Shown: in pieces, positions 6,115 to 13,684 of the stretch
Layout of the letters: each line of letters opens with the position of its first letter
Numbering within the stretch: position 1 is the first letter of the stretch
Source: an uncultured Ruminococcus sp.
GTDB lineage: Bacteria; Bacillota; Clostridia; Oscillospirales; Acutalibacteraceae
Direction of reading: 5' to 3'
Assembly: GCA_902773245.1 (NCBI GenBank)
Contig: CACYDY010000236.1
Location: 1-24,864 of the forward strand
Length of the DNA: 24,864 nucleotides
Position numbers and translations under genes: made by a program
Notes under the pieces: generated by a model
What the model saw: the letters and a program-made list of their open reading frames with translations, nothing else
Told to the model about the DNA's origin: nothing
Databases searched by the model: none

Positions 6115-6160
6115 TGGGCGGTGTCATAACGTTAAATAAGTGTACAATTTTAGCTGACGG
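6115..6160 (+). repeat. partial, decayed copy of family A repeat
   Basis: The segment TAAGTGTACAATTTTAGCTG (6137-6156) matches the TAAGTGTGAAATTTTAGTAG start of the 94-bp unit at 9904 and 9998. The preceding TGGGCGGTGTCATAACGTTA also resembles the stretch at 13583-13602. It lies between the terminator and the stop of the HAD gene. Confidence 0.5.
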
Positions 6161-6201
6161 CGGACGATTGACAGCTTCTTGAATAAAAAGACAAATTTGC
6201 T

Positions 6202-6861
6202 TCAAACTGTGAACAGAGCCTTAAAAACCGAAACATCAAAAACATCTGTCACCAGAAAATCACTGTTTTCAAAAAGAGAGTCGAAATTGCTTGCGTTATC
6301 CGAATCATAAACACCTATCGTTTTAAATCCTGCATTTTTCGCTGTTTTCAACGCAGCAGCGTTATCCTCTGCAACAACCGTTTCATCCGGAACCGTACCC
6401 AAAATCCGACAAGCGGAAAAATAAACCTTCGGCGAAGATTTACCCTCTCCCACATCGGAACATGAAATTACCTTTTCAAAGCAGTCCGAAATTCCCAAAT
6501 GCTCCAAAGCTTTCACTATCAAATAAGCGTCGGTTGCCGTTGCGACAGCCATTTTCACATTATTTGACTTCAAGAAACCGAGAACATCTTTCACTCCGCT
6601 TCTAAGCTTAACGTCTTTGGTGTAGAACTCCTCAACCATTTCGTTCTCTTGTTTGACAATTTCGTCTGTTGACAAAAGAACACCATATTCTTTTTGTAAG
6701 TACTCCGCTCCCTCTTTCATACTCATCGAAGCGAGAATTTCTGTCAGCCCATCGCATGGTTCAACTCCTGAACAGCTTATCAAATGCGTAACCATGCTGT
6801 CCCAGAACTTCATTGATAAAAGCAGAGTCCCGTCTGCGTCGAAAATTACGCCTTTAACCAT
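6202..6861 (-). CDS. HAD-superfamily sugar-phosphatase-like hydrolase
   Basis: A 219-residue HAD subfamily IA enzyme with a helical cap, acting on small phosphorylated metabolites in the cytoplasm. Motif I is FDADGT with nucleophile Asp8 and acid Asp10; motif II is the threonine stretch VATAT (106-110); Lys141 or Lys145 in KSSPK is motif III; Glu165-Asp166 in VAEDN binds magnesium. The cap domain lies between about residues 15 and 85. The family includes beta-phosphoglucomutases and phosphatases. The ATG at 6861 lies inside the last codons of the upstream GH13 gene (8-base overlap), so the two are translationally coupled and probably act in the same sugar pathway. Whether it is a phosphatase or a phosphoglucomutase cannot be decided from motifs alone. 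Confidence 0.9.
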   Translation of the reverse strand: MVKGVIFDADGTLLLSMKFWDSMVTHLISCSGVEPCDGLTEILASMSMKEGAEYLQKEYGVLLSTDEIVKQENEMVEEFYTKDVKLRSGVKDVLGFLKSNNVKMAVATATDAYLIVKALEHLGISDCFEKVISCSDVGEGKSSPKVYFSACRILGTVPDETVVAEDNAAALKTAKNAGFKTIGVYDSDNASNFDSLFENSDFLVTDVFDVSVFKALFTV

Positions 6862-8620
6862 TTTTTACCTCTGCAATGACAACTCCGTTTGGCTTGACCG
6901 ATCCTCCGCCGAGATTTCTTTCAAAAAGAATATTTCCAAATTGCCTGTCGTCAATCGGATAGCTGTTGCCCGAAGCGTTGAGAATAATTCTGAACGTTTT
7001 GTTTTCACTGAATTTTTCGTATACAATAATTCTGTCGTTTCCGCTGTCGATGAATCGGATATTTCCCTGCCTGAGTTCTTCATTATTCTTTCGCAGAGAA
7101 ATAAGCTTTTTCATAGTTTTTAAACGACCGTCATAAATACCTTTTTCAATCTCTTTCCACGGCATAGGACGTCGGCAGTCCGGGTCGTATCCCCCTTCAA
7201 GACCTATCTCCGTTCCGTAATAGATACACGCCGAACCGTTGAGAGTAAACAGAGCCGCAAGCTCCTGAAAGAAAATGTCCTCGTTTAGATCACACCGAGT
7301 TATCAGCCGCATTGTATCGTGCGAATCAAGCAAATTCAGCAGAACATTGTTGGTTTGTATCTGATATTGATTGGAACAAAAATTAACACCATGTTCAAAA
7401 TCCTTCGCCGTAAAATCGTCGTTGTGCCAAAAGCTGTCAATAATCTCCTGAAGCGAGTAGTTCATTATCGAATCAAACTCATCGCCCCTAAGCCACGCAG
7501 CAGAATTGTGCCAGGTTTCTCCGCAGATAAAAAAATCGGGTTTTATTTCAAAAAGAGTCTTTCGCAGCTGCCTGTTAAAGCTGTGCGAAACCTCGTCGGA
7601 AACGTCCAGCCTGATTGCGTCTATGTCATATTCCGAAACCCACCGTCTGCACACGTTGATAAAATACTGCGCAGTTTCGGGATTATTAGTGTTAAGCTTC
7701 GGCATATCGTCAACAAACGCAAACGAGTAGTATTCGCCCTTTCGTGTTTTTGAACTGCTTTTTGAAAACGGATATTTATTAACAAAGAACCAATCAAAAA
7801 AGCGTGAGTCCCTGCCGTTTTTAAGAACGTCCTGCCAAGGCTCAAACTCGGCTCCGCAGTGGTTGAAAACGCCGTCGAGCATAACTCTGATCCCTCTGCT
7901 GTGAGCTTGTTTTACCAAGCTTTTCATATCCTCGTCGGTTCCGAACGACGAGTCGATCTTGTTGTAATCTTTGGTGTTATATTTATGATTCGAAGTGCTT
8001 TCGTTAACGGGAGTCAAGTAAATCCCCGTAATTCCGAGGTCTTTAAGATAATCAAGCTTCAGTGCGATCCCCTTCAGATCTCCGCCGTAAGCATAGGCAT
8101 TGCTTGCTTTTTTATTGGGCGACGACCAGTTGTGATATATTCTGCCCCTATCCGTCAGGCTGCTGCAGAATCTGTCCACAAAAATCTGATACCACACAGT
8201 TTCATTCACCCATTTTGACGGTTTGACAATATCCGAGCAGTTTATCCAAGGAAAAAAGAAATCCTGCCGTCTGCCCTTATAATTTTTCATTTCCGATTCG
8301 GTTTTCAAGCCGTCCTCAAAAACATAGTACGTTTCGTTTTTACTGTGAACAATAAAGTAGTAGCGGCATCTTTTGAAAGCGGGAGCAACTATCGACTGCC
8401 AGATCCTGTGATTTTTCAAGGTAAAAGCATTAGTCATTTGAATATGCTTTCCCTCCCAGCTTCCGCCGCTGCCGAACATACCCCATTCAAAAGGATCGCC
8501 CCAAACCAATTCCGCGCCGTCAACATCGACATCGGTCTGAAGCTTGACAACAAGCTCGTTTTCATTAAGCGGATAACAGAAATTATCCGTAGAAATATGA
8601 TATACTGCCGATAAATTCAT
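6854..8620 (-). CDS. GH13 alpha-glucan hydrolase, neopullulanase/cyclomaltodextrinase type
   Basis: A 588-residue glycoside hydrolase family 13 enzyme. The N-terminal 120 residues form an all-beta domain like the CBM34 domain of maltogenic amylases and neopullulanases. The barrel starts around VWYQIFVDRF (143-151). Conserved regions are present: DGVFNH (249-254), AIRLDV with nucleophile Asp339, CGETW with acid Glu368, and LLDSHDT with stabiliser Asp435. A short beta domain ends the protein. There is no signal peptide, so it works in the cytoplasm on imported maltodextrins or cyclodextrins. The start ATG at 8620 has a GGAGAA ribosome site. It overlaps the HAD gene by 8 bases. No sugar transporter or regulator lies nearby, so the substrate supply is encoded elsewhere. 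Confidence 0.95.
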   Translation of the reverse strand: MNLSAVYHISTDNFCYPLNENELVVKLQTDVDVDGAELVWGDPFEWGMFGSGGSWEGKHIQMTNAFTLKNHRIWQSIVAPAFKRCRYYFIVHSKNETYYVFEDGLKTESEMKNYKGRRQDFFFPWINCSDIVKPSKWVNETVWYQIFVDRFCSSLTDRGRIYHNWSSPNKKASNAYAYGGDLKGIALKLDYLKDLGITGIYLTPVNESTSNHKYNTKDYNKIDSSFGTDEDMKSLVKQAHSRGIRVMLDGVFNHCGAEFEPWQDVLKNGRDSRFFDWFFVNKYPFSKSSSKTRKGEYYSFAFVDDMPKLNTNNPETAQYFINVCRRWVSEYDIDAIRLDVSDEVSHSFNRQLRKTLFEIKPDFFICGETWHNSAAWLRGDEFDSIMNYSLQEIIDSFWHNDDFTAKDFEHGVNFCSNQYQIQTNNVLLNLLDSHDTMRLITRCDLNEDIFFQELAALFTLNGSACIYYGTEIGLEGGYDPDCRRPMPWKEIEKGIYDGRLKTMKKLISLRKNNEELRQGNIRFIDSGNDRIIVYEKFSENKTFRIILNASGNSYPIDDRQFGNILFERNLGGGSVKPNGVVIAEVKNG

Positions 8621-8713
8621 ACTTTTTCTCCATTCCCGATTTATTCCGTTTTATTGACTATCCACAACGTATATCTCATAATCTAAAAGATTTAGCAATA
8701 CTTATCTCTTTTA

Positions 8714-8743
8714 AGGGAACGCTCGTCACGCAAAACGTCCCCT
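8714..8743. other. hairpin in the gap between the dehydrogenase and GH13 genes
   Basis: AGGGAACG (8714-8721) pairs with CGTCCCCT (8736-8743) with one mismatch and a 14-base loop. There is no clean T run, so it is at best a weak terminator for the dehydrogenase gene. I found no convincing promoter for GH13 in the same 174-base gap. A fragment ACTATCCACAACG at about 8658-8670 resembles the start of repeat family C. Confidence 0.35.
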
Positions 8744-8794
8744 GAGCATACGAAATTTTGTTGTGCAGTTTAACATGATTCACTCGTCAACAGA

Positions 8795-9568
8795 TCAGGA
8801 AAAATCTTCTTTAGAAGCCTTTTTCTTTTGAATCTTTGCGGTTATAGCCGCCGCAAGCTGTGACGGAACGATCTTTGAAGCTGCCGCCGCAATTTTAACC
8901 GAAATTCCGGGAACGATCACCGTTTCCCCTCTTATCATGTTGAGAACGGCATACTTTGCAACATACTTGCTTGAAAGCGGCTTCATAGAAAAATGCACTC
9001 CGGCAACCTTGTTAAACTCGGTGCTGACCGGACCCGGGCAAAGGGCGGAAACGGTAACCGACGAACCGCACTCTTTAAGCTCATGAGAGGCAGCCTGAGT
9101 CAATCTCAAAACATAAGCCTTGCTTGCATAATAAGCAGCCATATACGGTCCCGGCGCGAAAGCCGCAGCCGAAGCAACGTTAAGAATTTTTCCGCTGCCT
9201 CGTTCTTTAAAATCCTTCAAAAAAAGCTTAAACAAAACGTGCATAGCTTCAACATTGAGTCTTATCATCTCGACCTCACGCTCGCAGCTTGTTTTTGTAA
9301 AATCGCCCCAAACTCCGAATCCCGCATTGTTGATCAGAATGTCTATATTCTCGTCTTTAGTCAGTTCGTACAGCTTCGCTGCCTTCTCGGCATTTCCGAT
9401 ATCCATGGCTATTATGCGAGGTTCACCCTGCAGGCAGCCTGCAAGGGCTTTCAGTCTATCCTCACGTCTTGCGACCAAAATGAGTTCACAGCCGTATGCG
9501 TCGAGAACTCTTGCAATATCACGTCCTATTCCCGAGCTTGCTCCGGTTATCAGTACCTTTGTGGGCAT
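8795..9568 (-). CDS. short-chain dehydrogenase/reductase (SDR)
   Basis: A 257-residue classical SDR, an NAD(P)-dependent oxidoreductase. The nucleotide-binding TGASSGIG is at residues 8-15, NNAG at 80-83, a serine in the NVASA stretch (Ser133), and the catalytic Tyr146/Lys150 in the YYASK stretch. Arginines after the second strand (VARRED) favour NADP over NAD. The C-terminal 40 residues (VKIAAAASKIVPSQLAAAITAKIQKKK) form an amphipathic helix ending in a basic patch, as in SDRs of the YqjQ/DltE-like group, which may touch the membrane. The ATG at 9568 has a GGAGGAAT ribosome site and its own promoter. Substrate unknown. Confidence 0.93.
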   Translation of the reverse strand: MPTKVLITGASSGIGRDIARVLDAYGCELILVARREDRLKALAGCLQGEPRIIAMDIGNAEKAAKLYELTKDENIDILINNAGFGVWGDFTKTSCEREVEMIRLNVEAMHVLFKLFLKDFKERGSGKILNVASAAAFAPGPYMAAYYASKAYVLRLTQAASHELKECGSSVTVSALCPGPVSTEFNKVAGVHFSMKPLSSKYVAKYAVLNMIRGETVIVPGISVKIAAAASKIVPSQLAAAITAKIQKKKASKEDFS

Positions 9569-9607
9569 AAATATTCCTCCAGTTATTACGTTTATTTGAA
9601 TAAAATT

Positions 9608-9636
9608 ATTTTACCATACCATTTTGATTTGTGCAA
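9608..9636 (-). promoter_or_regulatory. promoter of the SDR gene
   Basis: On the minus strand, TTGCAC (9631-9636), 17 bases and TAAAAT (9608-9613) stand 40 bases before the SDR ATG. Confidence 0.7.
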
Positions 9637-9725
9637 TATAAAAAAAGAATTTTATATTTCCGCGATATGTTTTCTCTGTTGTATAGAGATACCATAAGAT
9701 ATTCCCTCGTTTTGGAAATGAAAAT

Positions 9726-9758
9726 ACCGCCCCTCTATCTGAGGGCGGTTGATTGTTT
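9726..9758 (+). terminator. orphan terminator-like hairpin in a gene-free stretch
   Basis: ACCGCCC (9726-9732) and GGGCGGT (9743-9749) form a stem extended by TC/GA with one bulge, followed by TTGATTGTTT. It lies between two divergent genes, where no transcript is expected to end, so it may be left from a lost gene or serve an unseen small RNA. Its arm sequence resembles the terminator at 4594-4625. Confidence 0.45.
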
Positions 9759-9808
9759 AATACATCAGGTATTTTTTAGTATACTATTTCTGTAATATGC
9801 AGACAGGC

Positions 9809-10086
9809 GTAAGTATAGTTTAGTGGGCAGTCACCGAGCGGGAGCCAACTCACCGTTACAAAATGTAAGGCAGCATTACCAGCGGGTGTGTGGTCGCCAA
9901 ACATAAGTGTGAAATTTTAGTAGACAGCCAATGAGCGGAAGCCAACTTAATTGTTACAAAAAGTAAGGCGGCATTACCAGCGGGCGTGTGCCCGCCATAA
10001 GTGTGAAATTTTAGTAGACAGCCGATGAGCGGAAGTCAATTTATTGTTACAAAAATGTAAGGCGGCATTACTTGCCCGCCGCCCGC
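9809..10086 (+). repeat. tandem array of three 94-bp repeats (family A)
   Basis: Copies occupy 9809-9902, 9903-9996 and 9997-10086. Copies 2 and 3 are nearly identical over their first 75 bases; copy 1 has diverged more. Each contains CAGCC/CAGTC plus GAGCGGGAGCC-like blocks, a TTAC-AAAAA-GTAA mini-palindrome, and GGCGGCATTACCAGC. Copy 2 ends in a perfect hairpin GCGGGC-GTGT-GCCCGC (9979-9994). The unit length is not a multiple of three and stops occur in all frames, so it is not coding. The array fills most of the 598-base gap between the SDR and acyltransferase genes; 9637-9725 and 9759-9808 show nothing else I can name. Confidence 0.9.
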
Positions 10087-10115
10087 TTGACATCAAACTT
10101 TTGAGATGATATAAT
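10087..10115 (+). promoter_or_regulatory. strong promoter of the surface-polymer cluster
   Basis: A perfect TTGACA (10087-10092), a 17-base spacer and a perfect TATAAT (10110-10115). The -35 box begins at the very next base after the last repeat unit, so the array is the upstream region of this promoter. Confidence 0.88.
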
Positions 10116-10166
10116 TTATTACGACAATGAAAAATCCTGTCAAAGTTTTTATGTTAAGGAGCTTTT

Positions 10167-11231
10167 ATGAATTTTATTTTGCTGCTTTATTTTTTGTTGA
10201 TAATACTTGGTGCAAGAAAATATCCGAAAAATCAGCCGTTTGCAAAGAATTGTTTTAGCAAAGAACAATGCTTGTCTTTGAGAGGGGCTTTTGCCGTTCT
10301 TGTGGTTCTTCATCACGCCGGCAACGAAATTAACGGCACAATGCTGTTTTCTCAGCTTTATCACTTTGGTGTGTGGGCTACGGCAGGGTTCTTTGTGATT
10401 TCGGGGTATGGGCTGACGGTTAGTCTGCAAAACAAAAAGGAGAAGTACCTCGGGGAGTTCGTTTCAAAAAGACTCAGATCTCCCGTGTTTCCTTATTTTG
10501 TAATGATTTTGCTGTATTCGGCGTATTTTCGCATTCGTGATAATTACACGCTCAAAGATGTTCTCAACACGTTTTTGATCGGCGCTCCTATTGTAAAAAA
10601 TTCGTGGTACATAATTGCGATAATGTATCTTTATGCATTGTATTATATATTTGCAAAATTGCTCTTTTTGAAAGGAAAGGTCAGGTCTTTTATTCTTGTC
10701 AACTTTGTGGGAGCGGCTGTTTATATCATGCTTTGCAGAGGAGTCGGTTTCGGAACATGGTGGTATAATACGGTGTTCTGCTTTGTTGTCGGAATAATTT
10801 TTGCGGCATACGAAAAGGATATTATTAAAAAAGTCAAAAAACATATTGTTCCGGTCAATATCCTGACGGCGGTTCTTCTGGCGGTTATTTTTGTTTGTAA
10901 AATCAAGCTCCCAAGAGGAACGGATCTGTTTTTGGGCGCAACGGTTCTGTTTGCTGTCACTTTTGCCGTGTTCGTTCCGTTGTTATGCATGATCGTTGAT
11001 TTTTCCAAAAATGCGGTGTTTAAATGGATAGGCAAAATTTCTCTTGAGTTATATCTTATTCATGGCTTGGTAATAGAATTTTTGAAAACCTGTGACAGCG
11101 TTTATTCAAACGGTGCGGTTTTTGTGTGTTTAACGGTTGTATTGTCGATAATTTCGGCGTGGATCATACATTTTGTGCTTTCAAAATTGTGGTTTGTTAA
11201 AAATTCCCCCCACCATGATAATATAAAATGA
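10167..11231 (+). CDS. membrane acyltransferase, family 3 (OafA-like)
   Basis: A 354-residue integral membrane acyltransferase of the Acyltransferase 3 family, which moves acetyl or other acyl groups onto sugars of surface polysaccharides. After a first membrane segment (residues 2-15) comes the family motif SLRGAFAVLVVLHHAGNE (about 36-53) with its conserved Arg and His. Then follow GVWATAGFFVISGYGL, KRLRSPVFPYF and NSWYIIAIMYLYAL, and several more membrane helices. The ATG at 10167 has an AAGGAG site six bases upstream and a near-consensus promoter. The neighbours are a second acyltransferase, a Stealth enzyme and a GT2-TagF fusion, so the target is probably a wall or capsule polymer. The exact acceptor is unknown. 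Confidence 0.9.
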   Translation: MNFILLLYFLLIILGARKYPKNQPFAKNCFSKEQCLSLRGAFAVLVVLHHAGNEINGTMLFSQLYHFGVWATAGFFVISGYGLTVSLQNKKEKYLGEFVSKRLRSPVFPYFVMILLYSAYFRIRDNYTLKDVLNTFLIGAPIVKNSWYIIAIMYLYALYYIFAKLLFLKGKVRSFILVNFVGAAVYIMLCRGVGFGTWWYNTVFCFVVGIIFAAYEKDIIKKVKKHIVPVNILTAVLLAVIFVCKIKLPRGTDLFLGATVLFAVTFAVFVPLLCMIVDFSKNAVFKWIGKISLELYLIHGLVIEFLKTCDSVYSNGAVFVCLTVVLSIISAWIIHFVLSKLWFVKNSPHHDNIK

Positions 11232-11273
11232 TAATTCATATTTATTTGTTCAATTTCTTGTCGTATTTGCATA

Positions 11274-11302
11274 TTGTTTATAAGCAATAAATATGTTAAA
11301 AT
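11274..11302 (+). promoter_or_regulatory. probable promoter of the second acyltransferase
   Basis: TTGTTT (11274-11279), 17 bases, TAAAAT (11297-11302). A start site near 11309 would exclude any translation start upstream of that point and supports the ATG at 11369. Confidence 0.55.
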
Positions 11303-11368
11303 ATTAAAAGTGTGTCATGAAATTTTTGTCGTGATATCAGGCGGCATTTATCTTGAAGGAGCGGTTGC

Positions 11369-12512
11369 ATGGAGTTTTCGAAAAAAAGATACCTCGATTG
11401 TAAAAGGAGTTGCCGTGCTGTTTTTGATTGCGTATCACTGTTTCTCGCAAGAGTTCAGGCTTAACGGTCATGATCTGAGCTTTTATCCGCTTTCACGTTC
11501 AACTGCGTTTGATGTTTTTGAGTCTATGAACATCTGTGTGGGTATGTTCGCCTTTTTGTCGTCTTACGGTCTGACTAAAACTATAAAATATAAAAATCCT
11601 ACGCTCGATATGAACGCAAAGGGCAGCACTCAGTTTATAACAAAACGCTTGATTTCACTTTTGGGATCGTTTTTTATACCGTATGTTCTGTGTACTGCGT
11701 CAACCTTTATCTTTTTGCCCGAAAGAGTTCCTTACGGAAAGGGCGTTGAAAAGATATTCAATCTTGCTGCCGATATGTTCGGTTTGGGCGGCTTTTTGGG
11801 AACGCCGATGATGATCGGTACGTGGTGGTATATGAGCTTTGCCGTTTTGATAATTCTTCTTATGCCCGTGAGCGTTGATATGTACAAGCGGTATGGTCTT
11901 GTTTCGGCAGTGCCGTATGCCGTTTTGCCGATACTTTTCAGTACGAAATTCAACAGCGCAGAACATCTGACAAATATGACCCGATGGCTACTCACTATTC
12001 CCGCAGGAATTATTTTTGCCGACTGCGATCTTCTTGTAAAGCTTAAATCAAGAAAAACTATGAAAAATAAATATGTCGGAAAAGTCTTAAAGCTTTTTGT
12101 TTTGACAGCTCTGCTGCTGTTTCTTTTGTGGCTAAGACGAAACGATTACGTTGAGAAAAGGTTCTATTATTTTATCAGCAGTATTGTTCCGATATTTATG
12201 GTTTATTATATTTATGAATATGTAACGGATATGCCTGTTTTAAATGCTGTTCTGGAGTTTTTCGGAAAACATTCGTCAAACATATTTTATATGCACACCT
12301 TTATAAGAGGCGTATGGTTTCCCGATTTCACCTATTCGCTGGGGCACGCCGCAGTGACGTTTTTGTTTATGGCTGCGGGAAGTCTTGTTCTTTCGTTTGC
12401 GGTTGAAGGACTGAAAAAGCTGATAAAATGGGACGCTGCCGTAAAAAGGTTTATTGAATTTGTTTTAAAGCGTCAGCAGAAGCTTTTCTTTGAAAACAAT
12501 GCTGTTTCTTAA
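11369..12512 (+). CDS. membrane acyltransferase, family 3, with a frame break in an A7 run at its start
   Basis: About 380 residues of an Acyltransferase 3-type membrane enzyme: VKGVAVLFLIAYHCF near the start carries the motif histidine, MFAFLSSYGLTK and KRLISLLGSFFIPY follow, and many membrane helices fill the rest to the stop at 12512. The natural start is the ATG at 11369, seven bases after AAGGAG (11356-11361). Read from there the protein begins MEFSKK but then leaves the main frame, because seven A residues (11381-11387) stand where six would give MEFSKKDTSIVKG. The main frame is open upstream back to a TTG at 11274, but that has no ribosome site and overlaps a promoter. An in-frame GTG near 11415 would cut into the first helix. 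The frame break could be slippage-controlled expression, a mutation or a read error. The Stealth gene follows 14 bases after the stop. Confidence 0.85.
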
Positions 12513-12526
12513 AGGTGGTATATATT

Positions 12527-13522
12527 TTGGATAAAATAGATTTCGTTATGATCTGGGTTGACGGAAACGATCCCAACTGGCAGGCAGAAAAAAATCTTTA
12601 TGACAAATCAAACAAAAAGGGCGACAGCACAGAGGTTCGGTATCGAAGCTGGGATAATTTGCAGTATTGGTTTCGTGCTGTTGAAAAATTTGCGCCGTGG
12701 GTCAACAGGATCCATTTTGTAACGTGGGGACATCTTCCCGAGTGGCTTGACACAACCAATCCCAAGCTTCATGTTGTAAATCACAAGGACTATATTCCAA
12801 AGGAGTATCTTCCGACGTTCAACGCAAACACGATCGAGCTGAATCTTCACAGAATTGACGGACTTGCCGAGCAGTTTGTTTATTTCAACGACGATATGTT
12901 TATCACATCGCCCGTGAAGCCCGACGACTTTTTTAAGGACGGCCGGCCGTGTGACACGTATGCTTTGGACTGCATATATTTCGGAAAAAAGAGCGCCGGA
13001 TTTTTTAACGGAAACGATCTTGAAATTATCAACACGCATTTCCGACGCAAAAAGGCTATGAAAGAGAATTTTTCGAAATGGTATTCGCCCAAAAATGGGT
13101 TCAAGCGAAATATTAAAACCATTGCTCTGAGTATGTGGCCGTGGTTTCCGGGAATGTACTACAGTCATCTCCCGAGTAATTTCCTGAAAAGCACCTTTGA
13201 AACGGTCTGGGAAAAAGAGGGAGATGTTCTCGACGAAACGTGCAGGGACAAGTTTCGCACAAAGAATAACTGCAATCAGTGGCTGATGAAATTCTGGCAG
13301 CTTGCGTCGGGAATTGCAGTTGTGAAAGGCACAAAGGGCGGACGCTGTTTTCATATTAAGGATTCTCTTTTCGATGAAATGCTAAGGTCTATTGAAACAG
13401 GCCGCTACAAGCTGATTTGTGTTAATGATACGGTTAACACTGCCGATTTTGAGAAACAAAAGCAGCAGGTTATAGATTCGTTTTCGAAGCTTCTTCCCGA
13501 AAAGTCGAGCTTTGAGAAATGA
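12527..13522 (+). CDS. Stealth-family sugar-1-phosphate transferase
   Basis: A 331-residue Stealth protein. The family transfers hexose-1-phosphates to make phosphodiester-linked capsule or wall polysaccharides, and is related to the eukaryotic GlcNAc-1-phosphotransferase. The four conserved regions appear in order: CR1 IDFVMIWVDGNDPNW at the N-terminus, CR2 from EVRYRSWDNLQYWFRAVEKF to FVYFNDDMF, CR3 around YSHLPSNFLKSTFETVW, and CR4 around NQWLMKFWQLASG. I take the TTG at 12527 as the start, because AAAGGTGG lies eight bases upstream and CR1 then begins at residue 4; the GTG at 12515 lies within that ribosome site. It is soluble and cytoplasmic by sequence. It follows the second acyltransferase so closely that they must share a transcript. 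Confidence 0.93.
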   Translation: MDKIDFVMIWVDGNDPNWQAEKNLYDKSNKKGDSTEVRYRSWDNLQYWFRAVEKFAPWVNRIHFVTWGHLPEWLDTTNPKLHVVNHKDYIPKEYLPTFNANTIELNLHRIDGLAEQFVYFNDDMFITSPVKPDDFFKDGRPCDTYALDCIYFGKKSAGFFNGNDLEIINTHFRRKKAMKENFSKWYSPKNGFKRNIKTIALSMWPWFPGMYYSHLPSNFLKSTFETVWEKEGDVLDETCRDKFRTKNNCNQWLMKFWQLASGIAVVKGTKGGRCFHIKDSLFDEMLRSIETGRYKLICVNDTVNTADFEKQKQQVIDSFSKLLPEKSSFEK

Positions 13523-13530
13523 TAATAAAT

Positions 13531-13617
13531 TACTATCCACAGTTTAAGAAATTATGGAGAGCGAATGCCGGGGTTCGGTGTATGGGCGGCGTCTATAATG
13601 TTAAATAGACTAAAATC
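13531..13617 (+). repeat. composite of intergenic repeats C (start) and A (decayed piece)
   Basis: Bases 13531-13578 begin TACTATCCAC and run to CCGGGGTTCGG, matching 16394-16442. Bases 13583-13617 (TGGGCGGCGTCTATAATGTT, then AAATAGACTAAAAT) match 6115-6150. The two pieces stand between the Stealth and GT2-TagF genes, with no terminator or clear promoter in this 162-base gap. Confidence 0.55.
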
Positions 13618-13684
13618 CTTGGATCGACAGGAAAAACTCTCAAGATGTGGATAATAAATAATAAATATTATTTAAGGTGATATT

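Noticed and set aside
9809..10086. The tandem repeats as a CRISPR array
   Set aside because: Units are 94 bases and contiguous, without alternation of short constant repeats and variable spacers, and no cas gene is present.
10464..10844. Long minus-strand open frames opposite the acyltransferases and the GT2-TagF gene
   Set aside because: They are antisense to strong, motif-bearing genes, lack ribosome sites and have no recognisable protein character.
11274..11368. In-frame N-terminal extension of the second acyltransferase from TTG 11274
   Set aside because: No Shine-Dalgarno, a -35 box starts at the same base, and the extension does not look like the family's N-terminus. The ATG at 11369 has all the expected signals, apart from the extra A.
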